64,000 nt of DNA from Symmetrospora coprosmae (Eukaryota; Basidiomycota; Cystobasidiomycetes; Symmetrosporaceae): positions 310,001 through 374,000 of the forward strand of contig VUYT01000001.1 in NCBI GenBank assembly GCA_008802785.1, given 5' to 3'. Positions 10,997-21,396 of the stretch are shown piece by piece. The first letter of the stretch is position 1. Each line of letters starts with the position of its first letter. Made by a program: the position numbers and the translations under genes. The notes under the pieces were generated by a model. It had not been told where the DNA came from. It saw only the letters and a program-made list of their open reading frames with translations, and did not search any database.

Positions 10997-11737
10997 AGTC
11001 AGAGTACTGCGTCGCCGCGTTACATGAGGTGCAGAATAACCCAGAGATCCGCAAAGAAGGGCACTTTGCCACCGTCTCTTTACGCGCGCGGCAGGCTGCA
11101 TGATGCGGAGGGCGAAGCACACGTCGGCGATGAGACGCAGAGCGAAGAAGGCAGTTTGTCGTGTATGCGAGATCTGTCCTGTACCTGAAGGCAGCAGGCA
11201 GCCACGCTGTCCTCACTCTGAATATCGAGGAGCTCTCGGTCGCCCCTTCGCCTTTGCCTGCCCCTTTGAGGCATCCATCGTCTCCCTCTTTCCGACCATC
11301 TCGCCCATCTCTCTTCAACAGCCCCGCTCCCTTCTCAGCAGCCCTACATCAGTTCAGAGCACATACATAGAGCCCCACACACGCACGTTATACATACATA
11401 TCACCACATCGCACCTCCCTCACTGTCCGCTGGTGAGCGCTGTCTGCGAGCGGCCGCAGGAGTGGGAACCCCGCTGGGCCACGAAGCTGACGCGCCATTG
11501 CCCTCCAGCTCCAGCTCAAAGGGACCAACTCCGTACCCAGATAGAGCAGTAGGAAGCTGTCAGTACACCTTTCACGACCTCTGCGCTCGTCTTCAGCCCG
11601 CTTCCAGCTCTTCACTTTCAAGGCCCCGTCGGACACCTTCCCTTTCGAGGCCGGCACAGGAACACCCTCACGACCGACTGCTAAGCCCACCTCACTACGA
11701 CACACACACACACATACACACACACTACCCCGTCACG
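10997..11737. other. Intergenic and long 5' leader of the RRM gene
   Basis: 741 bases. The latter part is strongly pyrimidine-rich with CA dinucleotides (11370-11730), typical of a fungal core promoter and 5' UTR. No protein-like frame. Confidence 0.35.
11701..11726. repeat. (CA)n dinucleotide repeat in 5' leader
   Basis: Imperfect CA tract interrupted by one T, ending about 12 bases before the start codon at 11738. Confidence 0.8.
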
Positions 11738-12856
11738 ATGATGTCCTTCAACAGCAGCCAAAGCCTGCACAGCCACAGCCACAGCAACGTCGTCTCGCAG
11801 GGCACCGTCCCACCCCCTTCTGCGCTGGGCGTGTCGGGCGTCCTCCCTGGCCAGAGCGCCGTCAACAAGACAAAGATTCTCTCTCTCACTGGGTTCAGCA
11901 AGGAGCTCAAGACGCGCGATATCCAGAACATATTTGTCGACTTTGAGGACGACAGAGGAGGATACAGGATCAAGTGGCTCGATGACACGGGATGCCTGAT
12001 CGTCTTCAGCGACCCTTTGACTGGTGAGGTTCCGGTAATGGTTTGCCTGGTAGAATGCGCAAAGCACATTAGCTGATGCCTCTGGTCCATCTTGCCAGCA
12101 AAACGCGCCTTCCTGCACCTGCTCGCCAACCCTCACCCGAACCTGCTCCCGAAGAAGGACGCAGAAGGCCAGTCTATCGTTCCCGTGCTGGTGCCCTATG
12201 CCGACGAGGACGCGCCCGCCGTGGTTGCGTCAGTCGCCAATCGTCCGCGCAGCCGCTCTATCGTGAACAACGGGCCCGGTGGAGTCAATGGCTCGCCTGG
12301 AGGTGCGGGCGCCAGCGGACACGGAAGGAGGATGAGCAGCTCCAATTCGAGCATGCACGGGCGAGGCGGGAGCATGGCAGGTAGTGGAGCAGGGCCGAAC
12401 GGCGAGCCTTTCAGCAGCAGCGGGCAGCGGGACCGCCGGTCCTTCGGACGGCAGTCATTCGGCCAGTCGCATCTGCAGGGCATCGTGGACGAGAGCAGCA
12501 GGAGCAACCTCCCCGCGAACCCGACCTTCATCGACCGCGCCGTCTCGCCGCACGACACGACGGGCAACGCCACCATCACCGCTTCCTCCTCATCGTCGTC
12601 CGTCAACACCAGCGCCAACCCGGCTCCTGCACCAAGCGGCGGCGGCGCCATCGACTGGTCCAACCTCTCGCAGCAGCAGCCTTCCGCTTCGTCGTCCATG
12701 TTTGCCAGCAGGACGCGCACGGCGAGCGCAGGCAACCCGGCAGGTGCTGGCACAGCGTTCTCGCCGCCCGTCAGTCCGGAGCGAGGGATGCGAGCGGGCG
12801 CCACGAGCCCAAGCGCACTGCGAAGGCTCGTGCAGCAGCGCACGCAGCAGTCGTAA
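11738..12856 (+). CDS. R3HCC1-like RNA-binding protein (degenerate RRM)
   Basis: Exons 11738-12023 and 12099-12856 join in phase 1 (ACT-G|CA) to 1044 nt, 347 residues. The ordered part is an RRM-like fold at ~45-115: KILSLTGFSKELKTRDIQ, then GGYRIKWLDDTGCLIVF, then LTAKRAFLHLLANPHPNLLP. The 'IKWLDDT..IVF' segment matches the atypical RRM of R3HCC1/R3HCC1L (growth-inhibition and differentiation-related) proteins rather than a canonical RNP1/RNP2 RRM. No R3H domain is present. The remaining ~230 residues are low-complexity Ser/Gly/Ala/Pro with a short conserved-looking end (PSALRRLVQQRTQQS). RNA binding is inferred from family only. Confidence 0.85.
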
Positions 12857-13317
12857 TGGTTCGACTTCTCCGAGATGACGTTACGGTCAGGCGCGTCGAC
12901 GTCTCATGCGCGAATGTGGCACCTCATGCCCGTTTCCTATATCTGCTGCACAGTACCGCGTTGTAGCTACAGGCCAATCATCTGTCATGCAATCAGGTCG
13001 AAGATGGCATGAGGGTCTTCGATGCGCAACCCTCGGTGAAGATGTAGGTCGCGAGCGCGAGGTGTCTCTGGATGGGCACATGTCAGACGCTTGCCTTGCT
13101 CTCCGTCCAACCTCGAAGGATGAGGATGCCTTGCAACTAGTGGCGCAGCTGCGGTCCCCGTGGACTACCCCAATACCCACTGCCTTGCCCTGCCTCACTG
13201 CTGTCCTGCCCGCCTGGCATAGGCGACTCTCGGGGCACTCCTCATCTGCTCGCGTCTGGAGACGCCCGTTTAGGCCTGGCAACCGTACAAGGCCGACGTC
13301 CTGGCAAGGAAAGCGAC
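12857..13317. other. Intergenic, tandem genes
   Basis: 461 bases between two plus-strand genes. Nothing recognisable beyond presumed 3' UTR and promoter. Confidence 0.35.
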
Positions 13318-14397
13318 ATGGCGGCGTCCAGAACAAGCCACTGGGTCACTCAGTCCAGCGAAGCCGCAGGGGCGCACGCGGACGACCGCCAGCCTGCATC
13401 AGCAGCACGCGCAGATGACGGGACTGCCTATCCGCCCAGATCGCCTGCGCAGTTCCCAGGAACAGGCACAGCAGCTGCACACCCTCAACTCCTCCCGAAT
13501 GTCCATGCGCGCTCCGCTGTCGCATCGTCAGACCCATACTCTGCCGGCTCTCCTGACACGGCCCCGGCGATGCGCTACCCCCTGTTGCATGCGAGTGAGC
13601 GCACTTCCGGCACGGCAGGGGCGCAAAGCACGAGTACACGGCAGCACGACGCTGCTCCATCGGCCTCATGGACTCCGGCGGGCAATCAAGGATTCGCCGC
13701 CATCGGTGAGAATGCGGCCACAGGGCAGGGCGACCAACAGCGGGGGCGCACGGGGACGTCTCGCACGCAGCAGCAGATCTTTGGGACGCCGCAGGTGGGC
13801 GTCATCGGCCGACACAAGCCGCGCGACATGATCCGGCTCGACCGCGACTACACTGCCGGCGAGGTGTGCCAGTTCTGGTCGGGCTACCCGTTCGAGCTGG
13901 AAGGGCGGGTGCGTCCTCGAGCCTATCTGCGGCCGGAGATGTCATGTAGATCGACTGACAGTCCTATGCGTCGGCAGATCACCGCGACGGAGCACCTGAA
14001 TGTCATGAATGAGCTCAACAGCATCCTGGCGTCCGCTTTCGATCCGCGAAAGTCGATCTTTGACAACGTCACTGCAGTCTTGACGCTGTATCTCTCGACG
14101 TGGCTGCTATCGAGCCACTATGACCGGGTATGTTGCTCTCTCTCTCTTTCTCTCCCCTCGAGTATGCTGCACATGGTATTCACGTCACGAGAACGGTTTC
14201 CCAGGAAATCGCTCGATTCGACAAAGCCCTCGAAGAAGCCAATGCTAGACTGTACAATCCCGCGGGGCTCAACCTGCTCAATCCGCGCAAGAACTCGTTC
14301 CTCTTTGTACGTCCTTCACTGTGCCGTTGATGGACAGATTGCAACGACTGACCGTTCTCTCCTGCGCGACTGTCAGCTCGAGCTGGAATACTATTGA
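13318..14397 (+). CDS. ERF4: Palmitoyltransferase accessory subunit Erf4
   Basis: Golgin A7/ERF4 family; partners the DHHC enzyme Erf2 at the ER/Golgi to palmitoylate Ras. Exons 13318-13908, 13978-14127, 14205-14306 and 14377-14397 are all phase 0 and sum to 864 nt (287 residues). The first ~165 residues are a Ser/Ala/Gly/Pro-rich, probably disordered extension. The ERF4 domain follows: IRLDRDYTAGEVCQFWSGYP, EGRITATEHLNVMNELNSIL, the hydrophobic helix VTAVLTLYLSTWLLSSHYD, and the C-terminal AGLNLLNPRKNSFLFLELEYY. The seven-codon last exon supplies the conserved LELEYY ending, which supports the splice model. Confidence 0.93.
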   Translation: MAASRTSHWVTQSSEAAGAHADDRQPASAARADDGTAYPPRSPAQFPGTGTAAAHPQLLPNVHARSAVASSDPYSAGSPDTAPAMRYPLLHASERTSGTAGAQSTSTRQHDAAPSASWTPAGNQGFAAIGENAATGQGDQQRGRTGTSRTQQQIFGTPQVGVIGRHKPRDMIRLDRDYTAGEVCQFWSGYPFELEGRVRPRAYLRPEMSCRSTDSPMRRQITATEHLNVMNELNSILASAFDPRKSIFDNVTAVLTLYLSTWLLSSHYDRVCCSLSLSLPSSMLHMVFTSRERFPRKSLDSTKPSKKPMLDCTIPRGSTCSIRARTRSSLYVLHCAVDGQIATTDRSLLRDCQLELEYY

Positions 14398-14764
14398 GAC
14401 GCTGTCTCCACTGCTGAATGCCTGCATCCCCTCTTTCGATACCCGGAACTGCTGTAGTGCCCTATGCGATAGTCGTTTGTGCTGTCTGCTGGCTGTATCT
14501 AGTAGAGGTGTCGTTGTTGTCTCTCATTCACTTGTCGATAAAGCCCAGTAGTGTTCAAGGTGCGGGATCGCCCCGCCCAAAGCCGCCTCGCGCGCCTGTC
14601 GCTCTCCTTGCTCTTGTCGATTCGGCTATCTTTTACAGGATCCCGGTGCCCACACACCCTTCTGGCAGCGCGACGCTACTGTCTACAGTACCAGAATCGA
14701 AAAGACCGCGACCCGCTAATAGCGAGCCGACCTCGCTCTGCGGGATAAGCACCAGGATCACCTC
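14398..14764. other. Intergenic / 5' region of the Nudix gene
   Basis: 367 bases. Frames upstream of 14765 read protein-like for a short way (ALRDKHQDHL) before an in-frame stop, so an upstream exon of the Nudix gene is possible but not demonstrable. Confidence 0.3.
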
Positions 14765-16379
14765 ATGTCGGACCACGAGCACCCGCTGAGCGGGTCGCGC
14801 TCTCCCGGCGGCCTCAGCAGCAGCAGCGACTTTGACAGGGACACAGAGGCCATCGTGCGTCCAGTGTCCTTGCCTGCAGGCTGCTGGACGCTCCTCCCCA
14901 TCGTCGACCGCTGCGACAATGCGCGACTCCCGCAAGGGCCATTCGGGCCTGACGCCACTGTGCGCGTGCCGCAGCAGCGGGCAGCGGGTGCACGAGCAGG
15001 ATCATCGCAGCAGGTGGAGCGCCTCATTCCGTTCTACGTGAAGCAGGACGACGTCCAGCCCATTGGGTTCCTGCGCCCTGCCGTGCTCGCTGCACTGCTC
15101 GCAGACAACGAAGGGGCCGTGAAGCGGAGAAAGGCGCAGCCCTGCTGGATCATTCAGAGCACGAGCGAAGATGCAGAAGATCTCGACAACATCCATGGCG
15201 TTGCGTTTGCTGACTGGGTCAACGAAGACGGAAAAGAAGGGCGGCACGACCAGATGGACCGGCTCGTGAGGGGCTGGAAGGAGGACGGCCTCTTCGCGGG
15301 CGAACTGAAGGGTGGGTCCGCTCCACATCCTGGCGCATGCGCATCCTGGCCCGTCTCTGTGTCTACTGCCTGCTGACACTGGGAGCTCGCCGAGCCAGGC
15401 TGGCGGAACGAGCAGTATCCCATTTATGGGCCAAACCTGTCCCAGGACGACCCAGATTACTCCCCCTTGCCCGGCTCTGACACGGCGTTCACTCTCGAGC
15501 GGGCCGCGTGCGCACTTTTCGGCTTCTCGACATACGGCGTTCACCTGACAGGTGTGGTCTGTCTTCCTGTTAACTCGCGGCAGTGCCTGCACGCCTTTAG
15601 CGGCTCCAAGCTGACAGGGTAAACATGAACTACCATACGCACAGCATTCGTCAAGAGGGACTACGAATATCTGTTCTGGGTACCACGGCGAGCGGCTACC
15701 AAGCAGACATGGCCCGGCTGTCTGGACAACTCGGTCGCCGGCGGCATTACAGCGGGCGATAACCCGTGGGAGACCATCGTCCGCGAATGTGGTGAGGCGC
15801 TCTCCTACTCTCTCATAAGCCAGTCGACACCCACTCTGAGCGAGTGTACTGAACGCTTGCTCGCTTCTGCCCTCCCAGCCGAAGAAGCATCCCTCCCTCC
15901 TGCGTTTGTGCGCCGGCGGATACGAGCGGCCGGGATGGCATCCTACATATTCCGAAGCGACGACGGTTGGCTGCAGCCCGAGACGCAGTACGTCTACGAC
16001 CTGGAAATGTCGCTCCCGCCTCTGGCATTCTTTGAGGATCCGGCGACCTTCGCATCTGAGCAAGCGTCAGCGAGCGAGCCCGTCGTGCTTCGGCCCAACG
16101 ACGGCGAGGCAGAGAGCTTTGCGCTCATGTCCGCGGACGAGGTGCTCGATAAGATGGTGCTGGGCGAGTTCAAGCCGAACTGCGCTCTTGTCCTCGTCGA
16201 CTTCTTTGTCCGGTGCGCTAGGTATCTGTATCAAGAGATCAAGCAAGCATCAGCCTGACGCGCTTGGACCCCCTCTTCACCGCAGACACGGATTACTCAC
16301 ATCCGAGACAGACGCCAAATACCTCGAGATCTGCCAGCGTCTCCGCAGGAGTCTGGCTCCCCTGCCTGGTCCTGGTTGA
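14765..16379 (+). CDS. DUF4743/Nudix hydrolase (Tnr3 / NUDT20-24 type)
   Basis: Exons 14765-15311, 15399-15551, 15645-15791, 15879-16212 and 16286-16379 sum to 1275 nt (424 residues). The N-terminal DUF4743 region contains QPIGFLRPAVLAALL and, after intron 1, GWRNEQYPIYGPN. The core carries RAACALFGFSTYGVHLTAFV, YLFWVPRRA and the Nudix box at ~263-286: GGITAGDNPWETIVREC then AEEASLP. The catalytic REC-AEE glutamates are present. Relatives include plant NUDT20/24, which act on oxidised thiamine diphosphates, and the N-terminal part of fission yeast Tnr3, which carries a fused thiamin pyrophosphokinase. This gene ends after the Nudix module and has no kinase domain. Substrate is inferred from family. 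Confidence 0.92.
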
Positions 16380-16443
16380 TGGCAGCATCATTGTACCGGG
16401 AGCGTGGGAGTGTTGGAGCGAACCATGCGGGGCCGAGTTGCCG

Positions 16444-17013
16444 CTACTCCGCATCACCTCTCTGCTTCCTGGGTGTGACGTAGTAGCCAGCGAGATGGCT
16501 CTTCTCTGCCAATTCAAGCAGCTCCCTGCCGTTCTCGTTGAAGCTCTGTGCGACCTGCGCCCGTGTCCTGGTGGGCGCGTCCCAGTCGAGCTTGATGCCT
16601 TGACCCTCTGGCCAGATCCTGCCGTCAGGAATCTCTTCCCCTGTCGCTTCCTCCTCGTGCGGCTCTGCTGCGGTAGCTCCGGCGGCGGCGCTGACGCCCT
16701 CTACGAGGCGGATCATCTGCTCCAAACTGACTTTTTTGGAGAGGAAGTCGGGCGAATCGCGCGCTGGTGGGTGCAGGGCGGACAGTGTGTGGAGGTGGAT
16801 GAACTGCTCGTCGCTCAGTTTCGGAGTTGGCAGCGAGGCGAGGAAGTCGCGGATGCTGTAGGGTGCCTGGAGCGGAATGCCGTGCTCGTCGACGGGAACG
16901 TCTGTCTGGCGGATCCGGCGAGGTGCGACGGACGACGAGCAACGATATCCTGTATGTGCGACTTTACGCAGTGACAGTGGAAGCAACCGCGGCGCGAAGA
17001 AGCGATTGCGCAT
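16444..17013 (-). CDS. GatC-like mitochondrial tRNA amidotransferase subunit (tentative)
   Basis: Single exon, 189 residues from the ATG at 17013 (an in-frame ATG at 17106 lies upstream). The N-terminus is a mitochondrial-type presequence (MRNRFFAPRLLPLSLRKVA). The body contains YSIRDFLASLPTPKLSDEQF, IHLHTLSALHPP and KKVSLEQMIRLVEGV, resembling the short helical third subunit (GatC/Gta3-like) of fungal mitochondrial Glu-tRNA(Gln) amidotransferase. That complex makes Gln-tRNA(Gln) in organelles. The family call rests on these short helices and is moderate; the mitochondrial location is better supported. The start lies 118 bases from the divergent VPS17-like gene. Confidence 0.65.
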   Translation of the reverse strand: MRNRFFAPRLLPLSLRKVAHTGYRCSSSVAPRRIRQTDVPVDEHGIPLQAPYSIRDFLASLPTPKLSDEQFIHLHTLSALHPPARDSPDFLSKKVSLEQMIRLVEGVSAAAGATAAEPHEEEATGEEIPDGRIWPEGQGIKLDWDAPTRTRAQVAQSFNENGRELLELAEKSHLAGYYVTPRKQRGDAE

Positions 17014-17131
17014 GGTCGATGTCGTATCGATGAGATGATGGGGAAGAAGCAGAAGGGCAGGCACTTCCGCATCTCCCTCTCCTACCACCGTACATACATA
17101 TCGCATCTCTCACCACCACGATACTGTATCC

Positions 17132-20085
17132 ATGTTCGACCCACTCTCTGCGTCGACGTCCGAGCTGCCCACCAAGCAGGTGGCACAGCTGCAGGCGACT
17201 CCCCCTGCTACGCCGTCAAAGTCGCGCCTCACCAGCCGACCCCCGCCGTACAGGCCACAGCAGCAGCCACAGCAGCAGCCATATCAGCAGCAGCAGCCAC
17301 GCCAGCATCTGCAGCACCCCAGTCAGCAGCTCAACGGCAACGGGAGCGGCAATGGCGCGCATGGCCCTGCTGGCAGTGGTGCCGCATCTGCATCCACTCC
17401 AGGCTACACCACCACGTACCGCTCGCAGTCCCCGCTGGCGCCTCGACCGCCCCTGCCCGGACAGGTCCAGAGGCCCGTCTCGCCCATCCGATGGGAGTCC
17501 ACCACAGACGGCATGTCCGCAATGTCAGCTGCTTCTTCTGCTATGGCGGCTGGCCCGTCCTACAGCAGCGGCTCGCCCGCACAGGTATACTCCCCTGCGA
17601 CACCGAACGCTTGGGCGACCTCGCCTCCATCAACCTCGTCTCCAGCCTTTCCGCACCAGCAGCATCAGCAGCAGCAGCAGTCGCGGCAGCAGCAGTATAG
17701 CAACGCCGCGTCGTCCGGGTTTGCCCAATCTCCACCCGCTCCGCTGGGAGTCCCTTCGCCCGTGACCGCCGGCTTCGGACAGACCCCTCACGGGACAATG
17801 GGCAGCACTGCTCCGCGAATCGCCTCGCCCGGCCTGCCGCGCTCTCCTGTAGCAGAGGGCAGTGGTCGAGCAAGTCTCTCCTCTGCCGCGTCTGCCCAGC
17901 AGTCGCAGTCGCAACCGCAGCCCCAGCAACACCGTGCGCCACCGGGGATCCGGATTCGCGTGCATGGGATTGACCGCTCAAAGAAGGAGCTCGGCATAAA
18001 GATGGACTGTAGCACCAACGTGCCCACGTACCACCGCTCACACTCGGGCACCTTCTCGCGCACCTATGCCGAATTCAGCTCGCTCCATGCCGCCCTCTCG
18101 GCAAATCACCCAGAGACCATCCTCCCAGCTCTGCCCCTCCCCCAGACGAGCGCGACATCGGAAGAAGAGGAAGATAGGTTCTTGAAGGGCATCTTCCAGC
18201 GCTTCATGGACAGGATCACAAAGGACAAAGCGTTGATACTTGACGATGAGCTCAGAGGTTTCGTGGAAGCGGATTTCGGGGTGCGTTTGCCATCTAGACG
18301 CGGGAACGGCTGCACTCGGCTCTTGCTGACCAATGTCATGTTGACGCATGTCCACAGTATACACCACTCACCCGCGCGAAGAAGCTGAAAGCGGCGTCCG
18401 GCTTCTTGGCGCGCTCAACGTCCAAAGCCTCGGTCTTGCTCGACGAGAACGGCGAGCCAGACTTTCTGCAGTCTTCCAAGGTGCACTCTGCGGCGCTCGA
18501 GACGGCACTGCTCGAGACGTGCAAGTCGCTCGAAAAGTCACTCAAGACGGCCGCAGTGGCCGCTGGCGCCTACTCGGACCTGAGCGGCGTATGGACGTCG
18601 TTCTCGACGACCGAGCACTATGCGCCGCTTGCAGGCGGGATGCGCACCGTGGCCGAGGCGCTCGGGCATGTGACGTCGCTTGAGAACGGGCAAGGCAACG
18701 CGACTGCGCTCATCCTGGGCGACGCGCTGGCATATTCATCGGTCGAGGCGCGCTCTGCCAAAGACGCGCTCCTGCAGCGGCAGTACAGCCTCGACGAGCT
18801 GCATGCGAGCATCAAGACGTCCATCAACAAGCGGCGCGCTATCGAGAAGCTGCGCGCGTCGGGGAGCATCAAGCCGGAGAAGGTGAACGAGGCGCTCGAC
18901 GACCTCGACGAGGCCGTCAAGCACGAGCAGACGCTCAACACGCGCGTCGACGCCATCAGCAACAATCTCCGGCCAGCGCTGCAGAACCACCTGCGCATCA
19001 TGGACGAGGACCTGTTCAGCACGCTCCTGCATCACGCGCGGACCATGCACGCGTACGAGGATAGGAAGCTTGGCGTGCTGCAAAACCTGCAGGAGCGCCT
19101 GAGTAAGGTCCCGGAGCGGGGCGCGGCGCAGGAGGGTAGCATCATCTACCACCAGCCACAGGCGGCTTCCTCCAGCATGAGCGCCGGCCCATCGGCTTCC
19201 AGCAGAGACGGGTCGATTGCGCTTCCTCGAAGCGCGAGTGGGGCCGCCCCGCTTGCCCCGCCGGCGCTCTCGGCAGCTTCGGGTCCCGATCCAATGTCGG
19301 CTTCAACGGTCAGCTCCCGTTTCGCGCAAACGCAAGCTCAGATGAGAGCGCAGATGGAAGCGTCCAAAGCTGAAGAGGAGCGGCAGAGGCGATTGCATGC
19401 GGAGAGGCTGGCCACACAGCGGGACAGACAGCAGCAGCAGCAACAACAACAACAACAACCACAGCAGGCGTCTGCACCTATCTCGCAACCAGCGCCGACA
19501 TCTCCCGCTCCGCTGCCTACGTCACCGCAGTCACCGCAACGCGGCCTGCCCCAGTCGCAGTCCATGTTCCTCCCCGGACCCCGGTCCCCACAGTCATCGG
19601 CCAGCGCGACATATGCCGTTCCAGCTGCGTCTGCTCGCTCGCCGCCGGCCTCTCCCGCCAGAGGGCAGGGGCAAGCGCGGCAGCAGCCAAGTGCTGGCGC
19701 CAGCTCTGCCGTCGGCATCGACCCGCTCTCCGGCCTTCCGACATCCTCTGCACCGACGTCAACCATCTTCTCTGGCCCGCCTCCTCCGGCACCCGCACAG
19801 GCTCAAGCGCGGTCGCAGCAGCTCCAGCCGCATTTGGGGGGACAGGCAGTCTACCAGGGTCAGAATCACGGTCAGGGTCAGCCGGCTCAGAACGGCATGA
19901 CACAGTCGGCCTTCTTGCCTGGCCGGAACGCAAATATCGGATCCAGTGGCAGTGGCAGTGGCAGTGGTGGTAGTGCCGCTATGCGACCCGGCCAGCAAAA
20001 TGGCTCGCGAGCTGCAGCGTCGGCGGACGAGCGCAAGAGGAGCGATGCGAGGAAAGCGGCGAGTCTGCTTGCTGGTGCTTTCTGA
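17132..20085 (+). CDS. Vps17-like sorting nexin (PX-BAR, retromer)
   Basis: Two exons, 17132-18280 and 18358-20085, in phase 0: 2877 nt, 958 residues. The first ~265 residues are Gln/Pro/Ser-rich with poly-Q runs. The PX domain spans ~268-385: GIRIRVHGIDRSKKELGIKM, FSRTYAEFSSLHAALSANHP, FLKGIFQRFMDRI, ending FGYTPLTR across the intron. A BAR-type helical region (~400-640) contains LETALLETCKSLEKSLKTA and LDELHASIKTSINKRRAIEK. The last ~320 residues are again low-complexity with a second poly-Q tract. Order and PX ending match fungal Vps17, partner of Vps5 in endosome-to-Golgi retromer tubules. It is longer than yeast Vps17 because of the disordered ends; another SNX-BAR identity is possible. 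Confidence 0.88.
19429..19462 (+). repeat. CAG/CAA tract encoding poly-Gln
   Basis: Run of CAG then CAA codons inside exon 2 of the Vps17-like gene. Mixed codons suggest a tolerated, fairly stable Gln run. Confidence 0.8.
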
Positions 20086-20279
20086 TCAAGGGTTGCGGGA
20101 TTGAGGCACAGACTGCTTGCGGGTGAGCACAACGAAGTGGTATGATGTTGATGAGGAGGGCAGCAGATAAACAGTAGTGCATCCCCGCGAGGATCTCATA
20201 GCCGCCGTGCCAGTAGCGTGGCGCAGCTTGCCTCTGAGGCTGCAGGAGTCAACGGGGTCTGAAATATTGCAGTTGACGT

Positions 20280-21125
20280 TCATGTCCGCTGCACAGTGAT
20301 GTTGTAGCGCTTTGTGAAAGCGTCGAATTCTGCGTGTCAATCGTGGGCGGGGTCAGCCAGCGAGTCTTCTGAACATGTGCATGTGCCGGTTCGGCGACGA
20401 CACGAGCAGGGAAAGCGCACCTTCTTCACGCTTCTTGTAGTTGACAGACAGCTGCTCGATAACGCTTTGTATCTACGGTAGCCGACCGTGCACAGGCGAG
20501 TGCACCACCGTCAGCCTGGATGTCCTGCTCCGGACCAGCGGCGCGCAAGATGGGCGCAGCTTTACCCCTTGCTGGTTCGCTTGCAGGCTTGGGAGGATGT
20601 CTTTGACTGTCCGCTGTACGAGCGATCCGCCAATCATGCGAAAGCACTTGCGGTCTGGGTCTTCTTCGTTGACCTGCCGCAATGTCTCGAGGACGAGACT
20701 GCAGGCGACGGCTAACGGGGTCAGACTGATCCGCAGGGCAATGGCGTGCGGCCCGTGTCGCTGCGAGGGAAACGAGGGTCCGCAGAGAAGACGAGACGTA
20801 CGTGTGCTCATCTGCATCGCGTTCGAGCTCGGACACCTTGTTCACGACTTTGAAAGTCGGTGGGTCACGGTGCATGCAACGAAATCAGCTCCAACGAACG
20901 CGCACCTTTCCCCCGAAAGAGAGCCGACAGGTGTACGCACTCTCTGACAGCTCTGTCCGCCGCCTGTTGTACTCCTGCGTGAGGTCTTGCCAGGCGTATG
21001 CGGGCGTGGTCAGCCGCGGACATGGTCCGAGGGGCCATCCCCCTCCTCGCGGACTCACCAGAGTCGGATGGGCGACTCGCAGAGCCTGATGCGGATGCGG
21101 CTGGCCTACTGCTGACTGAGCTCAT
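20280..21125 (-). CDS. PFD2: Prefoldin subunit 2 (Gim4)
   Basis: Beta-type prefoldin subunit; the hexamer delivers nascent actin and tubulin to CCT. Six exons, 21125-21059, 20985-20941, 20847-20802, 20698-20566, 20472-20421 and 20329-20280, sum to 393 nt (130 residues). The coiled-coil arms are DLTQEYNRRRTELSEIVNKV and YKKREEEFDAFTKRYNI. The central hairpin has VLETLRQVNEEDPDRKCFRM-IGGSLVQRTVKDILPSL, the family hallmark (D-P-x-RKCxRMIGGxLVxRTV). Every intron is 60-100 nt and all phases close. The exons are unusually short: four of the six are 45-52 nt or 67 nt. The start is divergent from NDUFS8. Confidence 0.95.
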
Positions 21126-21396
21126 TGTCGTCGTGCGAGAGCGAAAGCGAAAGCGTGCAAAGAATTGCAATGCGTTGGTGGTGCATGGGCAAAGCTGCCC
21201 TCCCCCTGTTTCCGCCACCCAGCCAGCGCCTTCGCCTCGGACGCGATTGGTGCCAGCCCGTGGTGGGTGGCTGTTGCCGCACTGGCTGGCTGCACGCATC
21301 GCCCGTCTCCTCCAACAACGCCAACAAGGTCAATAGCAGGCAAGGCATAGCAGCAGCAGCAGCAGCAGCAGCAGCAGTGCACCATATCCATCCACC
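21126..21396. promoter_or_regulatory. Shared promoter region PFD2 / NDUFS8
   Basis: 271 bases between divergent starts, containing an (AGC)n tract close to the NDUFS8 start. Several upstream ATGs lie on the plus strand. Confidence 0.45.
21349..21377. repeat. (AGC)n trinucleotide repeat in NDUFS8 5' leader
   Basis: About ten perfect AGC units, ending some 20 bases before the NDUFS8 ATG at 21397. Confidence 0.9.
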
